Assembly: GCA_024233085.1 (NCBI GenBank)
Contig: JACKQC010000002.1
Coordinates: 248,001-312,000, forward strand
Direction of reading: 5' to 3'
Length of the DNA stretch: 64,000 nt
Source of the DNA: Akkermansiaceae bacterium
GTDB taxonomy: Bacteria; Verrucomicrobiota; Verrucomicrobiia; Verrucomicrobiales; DEV007
Below are positions 8,508-21,229 of the stretch, piece after piece. Position 1 is the first letter of the stretch, and each line of letters begins with the position of its first letter. A program made the position numbers and the translations under genes. The notes beneath the pieces were generated by a model that did not search any database, was not told the origin of the DNA, and worked only from the letters and a program-made list of their open reading frames with translations.

Positions 8508-9866
8508 ATGTCCTCTTCCCCAAATTCGCGCCGTCATTTCCTCAAATCCTCCGCCGCGGCGCTCGCGGCGCCGGCGATCCTGCCCGCCTCGGCGGTTTTC
8601 GGATCGGAGGACCGGCCCGCGCCGAGCGAGCGCGTCACGGTGGCGCTGATCGGCTGCGGGGCGCGCGGTTTCGCCAACCTGGAGGAAACGCTGAAGCTGT
8701 CCGACGCGCAAGTGGTGGCGGTCTGCGACGTGGACACCTTTCACTACCGCGAATACACGACCCGCAAGGGCCGCCCGCTCGGCACGGAGCCGGCGCGGGC
8801 GACGGTGGAACAGCACCACGCGAAGGAGGCCGAGAGCGGCGCCTACCGGGGCTGCGCGGCGGTGAAGGACTACCGAGAAATCTGCGCCCGCGACGATATC
8901 GACGCGGTGATCGTGGCCACGCCGGACCACTGGCACGCGGCGATCACGCTGGCGGCCCTCGAAAGCGGGAAGGACGTGTATTGCGAGAAGCCGGTGACGC
9001 ATTTCTTCGCCGAGGGACAGGCGGTATACCGGGCGGTGGCGGCGCGGAAGGCGGTCTTTCAGACGGGGTCGCAGCAGCGGTCGGACGGGGAATTCCGCCA
9101 GGCGGTCGAGATCGTCCGCAACGGACTGCTCGGCAAAGTCAGCCGCGTCGAGGTGGGTCTGCCGGCGGGTTACCCGGAGCCGATGGGCGCCACGGACGCG
9201 GAACGGCCGCCGGAGCATCTGGACTACGATTTCTGGACCGGGCCGGCGCCGATGCTGCCCTACATGCGGGCGCGCAACCATCGCTGGTGGCGGGGAAATC
9301 GCGCCTACGGGGGCGGAAACATCATGGACTGGATCGGGCACCACAACGACATCGCGCACTGGGGTCTGGGCCGGGACGGCGGGGGACCGGAATCGGTCGA
9401 GGCGGCGGGCTGGACCTGGCCGAAGGGCGACGGCATCTACGACACGCCGGTCGAGTTCGAGATGCTCTGCGACTATCCGGGCGGCATCGTCGTCTCCATC
9501 GCGTCGAAAAACGAGGGCGGCACGAAATGGATCGGCGAAAACGGGGCCTGGGTGCACGTGAACCGCGGCAAGCTGACGGCGTCCGATCCGGCCTGGGCGG
9601 CGAAGGGCTTCGTCGCCGGCGAGTGGAAGGCCTACGCGTCGCCGGGGCATCACCGAAATTTTCTCGACGGCATCAAGACGCGGAAGCCCTGCGTGGCGCC
9701 CGCCGAGACGGCGCACCGGTCGATCACGCCGGGGCATCTCGGTTTTGTCGCCAACGCCACGGGCCGCAAGCTGAAATGGGACGCCGCGAGGGAAACGATC
9801 GTCGGCGACGACGCGGCCCAGGAGATGCTGATGGCGATGCCCTACCGCGAGGGATGGGGCGCCTGA
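8508..9866 (+). CDS. Gfo/Idh/MocA family oxidoreductase, Tat-exported (second of the pair)
   Basis: 452 aa, clearly homologous along its whole length to the upstream gene (for example VVAVCDVDTFHYREYTTRKG, VIVATPDHWHA, CEKPVTHFFAEGQAVY and GHHNDIAHWGLGRD). It has a twin-arginine-like signal, NSRRHFLKSSAAALAAPAI. The pair therefore arose by tandem duplication and has since diverged, which suggests two related periplasmic substrates or successive steps. The NAD(P)-binding glycine motif reads ALIGCGARG. The stop at 9866 is followed by a 102-bp gap to the convergent glycosylase gene. Whether periplasmic members keep the cofactor bound before export is known for some family members and is assumed here. 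Confidence 0.92.
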   Translation: MSSSPNSRRHFLKSSAAALAAPAILPASAVFGSEDRPAPSERVTVALIGCGARGFANLEETLKLSDAQVVAVCDVDTFHYREYTTRKGRPLGTEPARATVEQHHAKEAESGAYRGCAAVKDYREICARDDIDAVIVATPDHWHAAITLAALESGKDVYCEKPVTHFFAEGQAVYRAVAARKAVFQTGSQQRSDGEFRQAVEIVRNGLLGKVSRVEVGLPAGYPEPMGATDAERPPEHLDYDFWTGPAPMLPYMRARNHRWWRGNRAYGGGNIMDWIGHHNDIAHWGLGRDGGGPESVEAAGWTWPKGDGIYDTPVEFEMLCDYPGGIVVSIASKNEGGTKWIGENGAWVHVNRGKLTASDPAWAAKGFVAGEWKAYASPGHHRNFLDGIKTRKPCVAPAETAHRSITPGHLGFVANATGRKLKWDAARETIVGDDAAQEMLMAMPYREGWGA

Positions 9867-9968
9867 GGCGGGGCCTTCGCGGGGCCTTCGGCGCGGTGGG
9901 ATTTCTCCCGAATTTGGTCACCGCTTTCGGAATTCTGAATTCTCAACCGATCCTCGGACGCCGAGCGA

Positions 9969-10709
9969 TCACTCCCAGACACCGAGGGCGTGAAGTTGTT
10001 TTTCGGCGGCGGCCGCCCAGCCGCGATTGGCCGCCGGACTGGCCGGACTGGGATGAAGGACACGGCCGACGACGGGTCGGGATGTCTCGGGAAGCGATTC
10101 GGACACCCGCTGGAGGCATTGTTCGGCGAAGCCCCCGACTCCGATGGCGAATCGCGGTCTCAGGATTTCGAGGTGCCGCTTCAGGTAGCGGTCGCAGGCG
10201 GCGGTCACGGGCGCGATTTCCGCCGCCGGCAATTTGTCCGGGGTCCGATTTTTGCCGCTGGCCTCCATCCAGACGAGGGGGCAGTAATTGAGCACGAAGT
10301 GATCGCGAAAAAACCGCTCGGGTTCGGGAAATTTGTCCGCGAACAGACCCCAGAGCCGGCGCCCGCTGACTTCGGACTTTACGCAGGCGAAGCCTTCAAT
10401 CGGGCGTTTCGGGTGCTCCGGGTCCGGTTTTCCCACGGGTTCCTCGATGCCCATCCAATCGCGGACCGCGGCGATTTCGCCGAACGGCACACCGGTCTGC
10501 GCCATCCCCCAGGGACCGGGGTTCATGCCCAGAAACAGCACGCGCTTTTCGCCTCCCGCCCCAAATCGGCGCAGGTAAGCCTCGTGGGGCGCGCGGGCGT
10601 ATACGAGGGGATTATAGGTGTGGGTCGTCGGTGGGCCGAAATCGAGAGCGGCCAATTCACGGCAGACTTTCCCGGCCTCGGCGACCAGTTCTTCGGCATT
10701 GGAGGACAT
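9969..10709 (-). CDS. SMUG1-type uracil-DNA glycosylase
   Basis: 246 aa from ATG 10709. It has the two signatures of single-strand-selective monofunctional uracil-DNA glycosylase: GMNPGPWGMAQTGVPFG around residue 65, which forms the uracil pocket and holds the catalytic Asn, and HPSPASPAANRGW near the C-terminus. FVLNYCPLVWM is also typical. It removes uracil (and probably 5-hydroxymethyluracil) from DNA as the first step of base excision repair. In bacteria SMUG1 is patchily distributed and known from Planctomycetes, Verrucomicrobia and some Proteobacteria. A TTG five codons earlier (10724) would abut the stop of the upstream methyltransferase gene; ATG was preferred. The two genes are probably cotranscribed, without an obvious functional link. 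Confidence 0.9.
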   Translation of the reverse strand: MSSNAEELVAEAGKVCRELAALDFGPPTTHTYNPLVYARAPHEAYLRRFGAGGEKRVLFLGMNPGPWGMAQTGVPFGEIAAVRDWMGIEEPVGKPDPEHPKRPIEGFACVKSEVSGRRLWGLFADKFPEPERFFRDHFVLNYCPLVWMEASGKNRTPDKLPAAEIAPVTAACDRYLKRHLEILRPRFAIGVGGFAEQCLQRVSESLPETSRPVVGRVLHPSPASPAANRGWAAAAEKQLHALGVWE

Positions 10710-10724
10710 CTTTTTTAATGGCAA

Positions 10725-11651
10725 TCAACGGACGACACCCGGTGCCGCAAGCGCGCGAATGTGATCGGGTGTGGTCAGGCAACATCCGCCGATCACATCC
10801 GCTCCGGCGGTCGCCCAATCCCGCGCGGCGGCGGCGAAAGCCTCGGGCGTTTCGTGGCCGCGCCAGGTTTTTTTCCCGACATCCCAACCTTTGCCGGCAT
10901 TGGGGTAAACGATCACGGCCGCGCGCCCCTGGAGTCCGTCGCGCAGTCGGGCCACCAGTTCGGGAATCCACTCGGGCACGACGCAATTGACTCCGACCGC
11001 GGCGATCATCGGAAAGTCGGCGAGAGCGGAAGCCACGGTCTCGATCGGGGTGCCATCCGACATTTCGGCGGCGCCGCGGCAGGTAAAGCTGAACCACGCC
11101 TCTTTTTCGCACGAGTCCTCGGCGAGAAGCTCCGCCACGACGACGGACTCCTCGAAGGAAGGAAAGGTCTCGAAAGCCAGGAGGTCGGCGTCGGTCCGGG
11201 CCAAACAGGCGAGTCTTTCACGGTGGAAGTTTTTCACTTTTTCCCGGGCGAGACCATACTGACCGGAATACTCCGAACCATCGGCGAGAAAAGCGCCGTA
11301 GGATCCGATGCTCGCGGCGACGAGGGGCGGATTCTCCGGCATGGCCTCGACCACCGATCGGCGGGTCAACGTCACCGCTTGGCGAAGGAGGTTTTCGGCG
11401 GCGCCATGGTCAAAACCGATTCGTTCCAGGCCCTCGAAGGTCGCCTGGTAGGTCGCGGTCGTCACGATATCCGCACCGGCGAGGGTGAAGGCACGGTTGA
11501 CCGAGGCGATGGCCTCGGGATTCTCGATCAACAGTTTTGCCGACCACAGGAAATGCCCGAGGTCGGCGCCGGCCCTTTCGAGTTCGGACGCGAGGCCGCC
11601 GTCGAGGATCAGCCGCCCCGCGCGGGCGATTCTGGAGGCGAAGGGTTTCAT
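10725..11651 (-). CDS. mmuM: homocysteine S-methyltransferase (MmuM/BHMT family)
   Basis: 308 aa, the usual length for MmuM. It begins with the barrel-opening motif LILDGGLASELERAG. It has the zinc-binding cysteines in AVGVNCVVPEWI and in the C-terminal GGCCLTTPDHIRAL, and TTATYQATFEGLERIG is typical. The enzyme transfers a methyl group from S-methylmethionine (or a related donor) to homocysteine to make methionine in the cytoplasm. The frame is open for 29 more codons upstream, but ATG 11651 matches family starts. It reads away from the rRNA operon terminator and is directly followed by the uracil-DNA glycosylase gene. The donor (S-methylmethionine or betaine) cannot be decided by sequence alone. 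Confidence 0.88.
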   Translation of the reverse strand: MKPFASRIARAGRLILDGGLASELERAGADLGHFLWSAKLLIENPEAIASVNRAFTLAGADIVTTATYQATFEGLERIGFDHGAAENLLRQAVTLTRRSVVEAMPENPPLVAASIGSYGAFLADGSEYSGQYGLAREKVKNFHRERLACLARTDADLLAFETFPSFEESVVVAELLAEDSCEKEAWFSFTCRGAAEMSDGTPIETVASALADFPMIAAVGVNCVVPEWIPELVARLRDGLQGRAAVIVYPNAGKGWDVGKKTWRGHETPEAFAAAARDWATAGADVIGGCCLTTPDHIRALAAPGVVR

Positions 11652-11734
11652 GCGCCGAAGGGCGGCGGGAAATGAGGAAGTCGTGCCGGGCAGTGAAAAC
11701 GAAAAGGAAAACCGGGATTGGCTCGAGTTTCCAA

Positions 11735-11767
11735 ACAAAAAACCCGCCCCCCTTTCGGGAGGCGGGT
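11735..11767 (-). terminator. intrinsic terminator of the rrn operon
   Basis: On the minus strand ACCCGCCTCCC, loop GAAA, GGGGGGCGGGT then a run of T. It lies directly after the 5S gene, as expected for rRNA operon termination. Confidence 0.85.
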
Positions 11768-11772
11768 AATAG

Positions 11773-11888
11773 ACTGGCGACGTCCTACTCTCACGCGGCC
11801 TATCGCCGCACTACCATCGGCGCTGTGGCGTTTCACTTCCGGGTTCGGGATGGGACCGGGTGGTTCCACCACGCTATGATCACCAGAA
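11773..11888 (-). rRNA. rrf: 5S ribosomal RNA
   Basis: Reverse-strand sequence shows the 5S landmarks: CATAGCG(T)GG near the 5' end, CCCATCCCGAACCCGGAAG, and GTGAGAGTAGGACGTCGCCA near the 3' end. About 116 nt. The ends are estimated by eye from the pairing of the terminal helix. Confidence 0.93.
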
Positions 11889-12064
11889 GCCCGCTCCGAA
11901 GGATTCGTTTCGAATCGCGGAGCCGAATTCCGGCGACATTGCCTTTCCGCTCGAATTTGGAGAACACTGCCTCTGTTCTCTGACAACTGCAAAGAGGGTA
12001 ACAAACAAACCGCAACGCCATGAGATGGTCATGGATTCAAACCGGCGGTTCCAAGAAAAGAACT

Positions 12065-14899
<2,835 letters not shown>

Positions 14900-15094
14900 A
14901 GTTTTTCTTTGAAACCGGAAAAGTCTTTTTGTGCTGGTTTGAAATACCAAATCTTGGCGCTTCGACAAGCCGCCACCCCCGGTTTTCCGGAGTTGACCGC
15001 GCTTGATCGAAGCGAAATTGCAGTTTGTAATTACCCTTAATGCAGTTGTCAAAGAACCGTGGCGATCCCCCTACTCAAACCGACACAGCGGGAA

Positions 15095-15171
<77 letters not shown>

Positions 15172-15241
15172 GCTGCCGCGAACTTTTCACCGTTTGGCGG
15201 CACAGCTTTCGGAGTCGAGAGATTCATGCCCCTCGCTTCCG

Positions 15242-15317
15242 TGGTGGAGGCAAGGGGATTCGAACCCCTGACATCCAGCTTGCAAAGCTGGCGCTCTACC
15301 AACTGAGCTATACCCCC
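15242..15317 (-). tRNA. tRNA-Ala (UGC), in the 16S-23S spacer
   Basis: 76 nt with encoded CCA. On the minus strand the acceptor is GGGGGTA pairing with TGCCTCC (G-T pairs), the anticodon loop is CTTTGCAAG (anticodon TGC), and the T-arm is GGGGTTCGAATCCCC. In transcription order it precedes tRNA-Ile (16S, Ala, Ile, 23S). This order is the reverse of the common Ile-Ala order. Confidence 0.96.
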
Positions 15318-15580
15318 AAAAAGGTTGCTAGATTACGAGGTTTGTCGGCGATCGTCGCCAAATAAGAAACGGAAAGGCAAAGGCTAATTAGTGCGTTGCG
15401 ACACTCCGAGAGCACGCGCTGAAGTCTTTGTTTGGCGGCTTGGCCTCGTCGACCGCCGCGAGGCGGACAGACGAACCGAGCCTCGCCTGGTCGCGACCCC
15501 GAATGGAGCCATTCCCAGACGCCGACCTATCTGCCCATGATTGAAAACTCTGTGAGAGGGTTTTCGGGCAAATTTCTCCC

Positions 15581-17150
<1,570 letters not shown>

Positions 17151-17382
17151 AAATTCGGATCCACTGACAAGCCACTCCAAAGCGCCTTTTCGGGCGATCC
17201 TTCGCGACTTGCTGCGGAAAATTGACGGTCTTGAACAATTTCTCCAACCTCCTCGCGGAAGCCTTCAAAACTGTCGCGGACCTGCGCATGATTTCGTCAT
17301 GCGCAACGCACAAATTAGCCTTTCCCATTCCACCGATCGTTCCGCACGCGGTTTTCACCTCTGCGTCGCAATCGGCCAGTTT

Positions 17383-17395
17383 TTCTTAAAGAGCA
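17383..17395 (-). promoter_or_regulatory. boxA antitermination signal of the rrn leader
   Basis: TGCTCTTTAAGAA on the minus strand, one base from the enterobacterial consensus TGCTCTTTAACAA. It lies about 230 nt upstream of the 16S 5' end. boxA is bound by NusB/S10 in rRNA antitermination. Confidence 0.75.
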
Positions 17396-17484
17396 TCCAT
17401 ACCAAGCGACAAAAAAGCCGATCACAGATCCTGCGATCGACCGCTTTGGCCTCCGGCATCCGACGTTTTCCGGTCGGTTCGGGG

Positions 17485-17512
17485 AAAGTAGCCGGTATCC
17501 CGCTTCGGTCAA
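17485..17512 (-). promoter_or_regulatory. candidate rrn promoter
   Basis: On the minus strand TTGACC, a 16-nt spacer, then TACTTT, placed about 90 nt upstream of boxA. The -35 is good and the -10 weak, so the call rests mainly on position. Confidence 0.3.
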
Positions 17513-17787
17513 ACGCTTTTCTCCAAGTTTTTTCAAAATTCTTTCCCGCCTCCCACCCTCCTCCCGAAGCCGCCACTCCACTCCCGTTCCGGCACCCGGA
17601 TTTCCGGCTTCGTTCAACCGAATCCCGATTCGGACTTCTGTTCCTCCAAGCCCGATAAATCGGTTGCGCTTCCGCCTTCCCGATTTCTAAATAGGCATCG
17701 TGCAGGATGACGGGCTCGATCCGACGCTAGGACGTCGCTTTCGAGGAACCGCCGCTTCTTTAGAGACCCTCTTCCCCGCTTTCACCT

Positions 17788-19065
17788 ATGCTTCAGAAGC
17801 TTCAAGAACTCTCCGACGATCCCATCCGCGTCGGCCTCGTCGGCGCCGGCGCCATGGGCAAGGGCATCGCCTGGCAAGTCTCCCACACCCCGGGCATGCG
17901 ATTGACCTTCATTGGCGATCTGAATCTCGAAGCCGCCTCCGAGACCGCCAGGCAGATCGGCCTCAACCCGGTCGAGACCGACGGCGACACCATTCCCGAC
18001 GTTTCCGATAAGGACGTCCTCGTCACCACAAATTCGCTCGGCCTGCTCCGTCAAAACGACAAGCTCGGCATGCGCGCCTTCGCGGAAGCCACCAACGCCA
18101 TCGCCGCAGCCTGCGACTATTGCCTCTCCGCCATCGCCGGCGGCATGCACGTCATCCTCATGAACGCGGAGGTCGATCTCGTCTATGGCCCCCTGCTGCA
18201 GCGCGAGGCCGAGAAGCACAATGTCATCGTCACCAGCGACGCCGGCGACCAGCACGGCGTGTTGATGAACATGATCGAGGAGATCAAAATGTGGGGCTTC
18301 GACATCGTCCAGGCCGGAAACATCAAGGGTTTCCTCGACCGCTACGCCACGCCGGAGTCCATCCGATTCGAAGCCGAAAAGCGCAACCTCAGTCCCGTCC
18401 AATGCTGCGCCTACACGGATGGCACCAAGCTCAACATCGAGATGGCCCTTCTCTGCAACGAGCTGGGCCTGACGCCTTTTGTCGACGGAATGGAGGGTCC
18501 GCGCTGCGCCAACGTGACCGAGGCCCTCGACCTGTTCGACTTCGACGCCTACGGCGGCCACGGCCGGGTCGACTACATCCTCGGCGCGGAACCGGGCGGC
18601 GGCGTCTACGTCGTGGGACGCTGCGACGACACCTTTCAGCACCCCTACCTGGCTTACTACAAACTGGTCAACAAGGGTCCCTACTACCTTTTCTATCGTC
18701 CCTACCACCTCTGCCACCTCGAGACCACCGGCGCCATCGCCAAGGCCGTGCTCCACGGCGAGTCAATCCTCACCCAGAAAGCCGGAAGCGTCGCCGACGT
18801 CTACGCCTACGCCAAGACCGATCTCAAGGCCGGACAGGCCGTCGAACACGGGATCGGCGGCGCCGAATGCTACGGCCTGATCCGCTCCCGCGCCGACGCG
18901 CTCGCCGACGATCACCTTCCGATTTCCCACCTCGAAGGGGAAGGCGACCGGCTGCCGGTTCTCAAACGCGACATCGGCCGTGACGAACCCGTGAAATGCT
19001 CCGACGTCGAGCTGCCGGATATCGCCTTCCACCACCTGCTGAAACGGCAGGCCGAAATCGGCTGA
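17788..19065 (+). CDS. NAD(P)-dependent oxidoreductase with C-terminal SAF-like domain (COG4091-like)
   Basis: 425 aa. The N-terminal Rossmann domain opens VGLVGAGAMGKGIAWQV and is like that of homoserine dehydrogenases. A middle domain carries AGNIKGFLDRYATPES and CAYTDGTKLNIEMALLCNE. The C-terminal ~110 residues (KAGQAVEHGIGGAECYG) look like an SAF domain. This matches the 'predicted homoserine dehydrogenase with SAF domain' group, whose members sit in sugar-modification and carbohydrate-degradation clusters. The reaction is not established here. It is followed after 19 bp by an FAD oxidoreductase on the same strand, a pairing that suggests cofactor-linked sugar chemistry. A clear paralogue lies at 35929. 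The start is the first ATG, directly before the glycine motif. Confidence 0.85.
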   Translation: MLQKLQELSDDPIRVGLVGAGAMGKGIAWQVSHTPGMRLTFIGDLNLEAASETARQIGLNPVETDGDTIPDVSDKDVLVTTNSLGLLRQNDKLGMRAFAEATNAIAAACDYCLSAIAGGMHVILMNAEVDLVYGPLLQREAEKHNVIVTSDAGDQHGVLMNMIEEIKMWGFDIVQAGNIKGFLDRYATPESIRFEAEKRNLSPVQCCAYTDGTKLNIEMALLCNELGLTPFVDGMEGPRCANVTEALDLFDFDAYGGHGRVDYILGAEPGGGVYVVGRCDDTFQHPYLAYYKLVNKGPYYLFYRPYHLCHLETTGAIAKAVLHGESILTQKAGSVADVYAYAKTDLKAGQAVEHGIGGAECYGLIRSRADALADDHLPISHLEGEGDRLPVLKRDIGRDEPVKCSDVELPDIAFHHLLKRQAEIG

Positions 19066-19084
19066 CCCCCATCGTCACGCCTTC

Positions 19085-20578
19085 ATGACGGAAGCCGATT
19101 CAGCCGTCTCCGACGGAACGGGATCTCCAGTACCTGCCCACGCGGAAGCCCTCGTGCTCGGAGGCGGACCGTGCGGCCTTTACGCCGCGCTGACCCTCGC
19201 CCGCGCGGGAAAGAAGGTCGTGCTGCTCGAAAAGGAGGAAGTGCCCGGCGGCCTCGCCCGCGGCCACCGGCGGGGAAACAACTACTACGACCTCGGCGTT
19301 CACATGCTGCACGCCTTCGACCCGGAGGTGTTCGAGACCATCAAGGGCATCATGGGGGACGAACGCGTCGAGGTGCCCCTTAACGCCCTGATCAAGTGGG
19401 CGGGCTCGTTTTACCGGTATCCTTTGCAATTTGGCGACATGGTCAAGGGCATGAACAAAGTCGTGCTCCTCAAGTGCTGCCTCGGCCTGCTGGCCTATCA
19501 GTTCCGGTTCAAAGTTCGTCCCCGCGAACCTCAAAACGCCGAGGAAGCCCTGATCCAGCTCTACGGACGCCCGCTCTACCGGTTTTTCTTCCGGGAATTC
19601 ACCCATCGCTACTGGGGATTTCCCCCCACCCAACTGTCGGCGACCTTCATCACCACCAAAATGCCGCGCCTCAGCGCCGTCGACGTGATCAAGAAGGCCC
19701 TCGCCAAGATCGGCGTCAAGGACCGCACCGTTCGCGCCGTCGAAAGCGCCCTGAGCGAGGAAATCCTGCACTATTCCCGAAATGGCGCGGAAGCGATGCC
19801 CCGTTTGCTGGTGGCGGAGATCGAACGCATGGGCTGCCGCGTGGTGACAAACGCGGAGGTCCGCGGCGTAGTCACCGACCCGGACACCAACCGGGTCACG
19901 GGTGTCACCTGGCGCGATCCGCGGGTCGAGGGAGACGGCGGCGCCGTCCATCGCCTGACCTGCGATCTCGTCGTCGCGACCATTCCCGTCGGCCAACTGG
20001 TGACCGCCTTTGACGACGCCGCGCCGGCCACCGTCCGCGAAGCCGCCGCGTCGCTGCGGACCAAACCCATCGCCATCTACGGCCTGTTGGTGAACAAACC
20101 CCGCGCCATTGACGCGCTCTACATTTACTACCGGAACAAGTACTTCCACCGCGTCGGCGAGCCCAAGAACGCCGGCCTCATCGTCGATCCGCCCGATCAC
20201 ACCGTGCTCATCGTCGAAATGACGTGCGAAATCGGCGACGCCAAATGGAACGGCGACCCGGAGGCGATGGACGCCGTCGCCGCCGACCTCGAAGCCGAGG
20301 GCCTCTGCACCCGCGACCAGATCGTCGAGACCCACGTGCTGCGCACCCCGCACGGGTATCCCATCTTCGATCTCGGCTTCGAGAAGCATCTGGGCGCGGT
20401 CCAGTCCTTCCTCGACGGCTTCGCCAACATCGTCAGCACCGGCCGGCAGGGCGGCTTTTGCTACCCGAACATGCACAAGGCCATGCGCATGGGCGCCGAC
20501 GCCGCCACCGCGGTTCTGGAAAGAACCGGGACCGAAGCCCGATTCGCGCGACCGGACAGGGTTGACTCGATGACCTAA
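19085..20578 (+). CDS. FAD-dependent oxidoreductase (protoporphyrinogen-oxidase-like fold)
   Basis: 497 aa. Residues ~22-60 hold the FAD-binding signature (ALVLGGGPCGLYAALTLA, then VVLLEKEEVPGGLARG). HYSRNGAEAMPRLLVAEIE and the C-terminal STGRQGGFCYPNMHKAMRMG are typical of amine-oxidase/protoporphyrinogen-oxidase-like proteins that include LPS and capsule enzymes such as UDP-galactopyranose-mutase relatives. It probably acts with the dehydrogenase encoded 19 bp upstream; the substrate is unknown. The last seven residues (DRVDSMT) and the TAA stop come from copy 3 of the dispersed palindromic element, so the native C-terminus has been rewritten by it. The first ~20 residues are low in conservation signals, and a later start is possible. 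Confidence 0.83.
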   Translation: MTEADSAVSDGTGSPVPAHAEALVLGGGPCGLYAALTLARAGKKVVLLEKEEVPGGLARGHRRGNNYYDLGVHMLHAFDPEVFETIKGIMGDERVEVPLNALIKWAGSFYRYPLQFGDMVKGMNKVVLLKCCLGLLAYQFRFKVRPREPQNAEEALIQLYGRPLYRFFFREFTHRYWGFPPTQLSATFITTKMPRLSAVDVIKKALAKIGVKDRTVRAVESALSEEILHYSRNGAEAMPRLLVAEIERMGCRVVTNAEVRGVVTDPDTNRVTGVTWRDPRVEGDGGAVHRLTCDLVVATIPVGQLVTAFDDAAPATVREAAASLRTKPIAIYGLLVNKPRAIDALYIYYRNKYFHRVGEPKNAGLIVDPPDHTVLIVEMTCEIGDAKWNGDPEAMDAVAADLEAEGLCTRDQIVETHVLRTPHGYPIFDLGFEKHLGAVQSFLDGFANIVSTGRQGGFCYPNMHKAMRMGADAATAVLERTGTEARFARPDRVDSMT

Positions 20579-20591
20579 CCCTGTTGGGTGG
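20552..20591. repeat. dispersed palindromic element, copy 3
   Basis: GGACAGGGTTGACTC, a short spacer, ACCTAACCCTGTTGGGT. It overlaps the last codons and stop of the FAD oxidoreductase gene and sits between convergent genes (next stop at 20602). Confidence 0.8.
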
Positions 20592-20601
20592 GGCGCGCCG
20601 C

Positions 20602-21198
20602 TCAGAGTTTCCGGCCGTTTTCCGGCACCACCACCACATCTCCCGGCATCAGCACGATGTCACGGCGCGAGTCTTTCACGATCGCCTCGAGATCATGCAC
20701 CGTCGTCTCCTTGCCACGGATGATTTTGACCTCTTTCTGCTTCGCAAAATCCGTCAATCCCCCGGCCGCCGAAACCGCCTCCAGCAGCGTCATGCCGTCG
20801 AAATAGTCCACCGGCCCGCTTCGGTTGACGCCTCCCGTGAGGGAAACGCGGCGCACCACCCGCTCGTCGCCGAAGTTGATGACGATGGTCGGGTTGGTGT
20901 AAATCTGCGCCTCGCGGTAGGCCTTTTCGATCGACCCGGCCAACGCGGAGGGTTTTAGCCCGGCGGCCACCGGATCGTCGATGTAGGGGAGGGGGATGGT
21001 GCCGCTTTCGGAGACGGTGTAATCGCCGTCGAGGTCGCGCTTTTCCTCGTCGGGCACGCCCTTGATCTGGAGGCGGATCCGGTCGCCGGAGCGCAGGACG
21101 GCTTCGTCCGCCCGGAGGAGCGGAGCCGTCGCGGTTCCGATCGCGAGCGGCAGCCACAACCAGGCGAGAGAACGTGTGGGGAAGGAAATTCGTTTCAT
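20602..21198 (-). CDS. polysaccharide export (Wza-like) periplasmic/outer-membrane protein
   Basis: 198 aa. An N-terminal signal peptide (FPTRSLAWLWLPLAIGTATA, cleaved near LLRADEA) is followed by a polysaccharide-export domain: VLRSGDRIRLQIKGVPDEE and GTIPLPYIDDPVAAGLK, then a SLBB-like part with VSLTGGVNRSGPVDYFDG and TLLEAVSAAGGLTDFAKQ, ending DIVLMPGDVVVVPENGRKL. It lacks a lipobox and the long C-terminal helix of Wza, so it is a short member of the family. It would form the export channel partner of the Wzc-type kinase encoded just upstream. ATG 21198 was chosen because it begins the signal peptide. An ATG at 21240 would overlap the kinase stop and add 14 charged residues. Confidence 0.88.
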   Translation of the reverse strand: MKRISFPTRSLAWLWLPLAIGTATAPLLRADEAVLRSGDRIRLQIKGVPDEEKRDLDGDYTVSESGTIPLPYIDDPVAAGLKPSALAGSIEKAYREAQIYTNPTIVINFGDERVVRRVSLTGGVNRSGPVDYFDGMTLLEAVSAAGGLTDFAKQKEVKIIRGKETTVHDLEAIVKDSRRDIVLMPGDVVVVPENGRKL

Positions 21199-21229
21199 CG
21201 GGAAAGTGGGTTTCGTCCGAACGACGCGC

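Larger units (their letters stand above)
17151..17787. other. rrn leader and divergent upstream region, 637 bp
   Basis: No protein gene is supported. On the minus strand it carries the 16S leader with boxA and a candidate promoter. On the plus strand the last part must hold the promoter of the dehydrogenase gene at 17788. Open frames across it have no family features. Confidence 0.7.
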
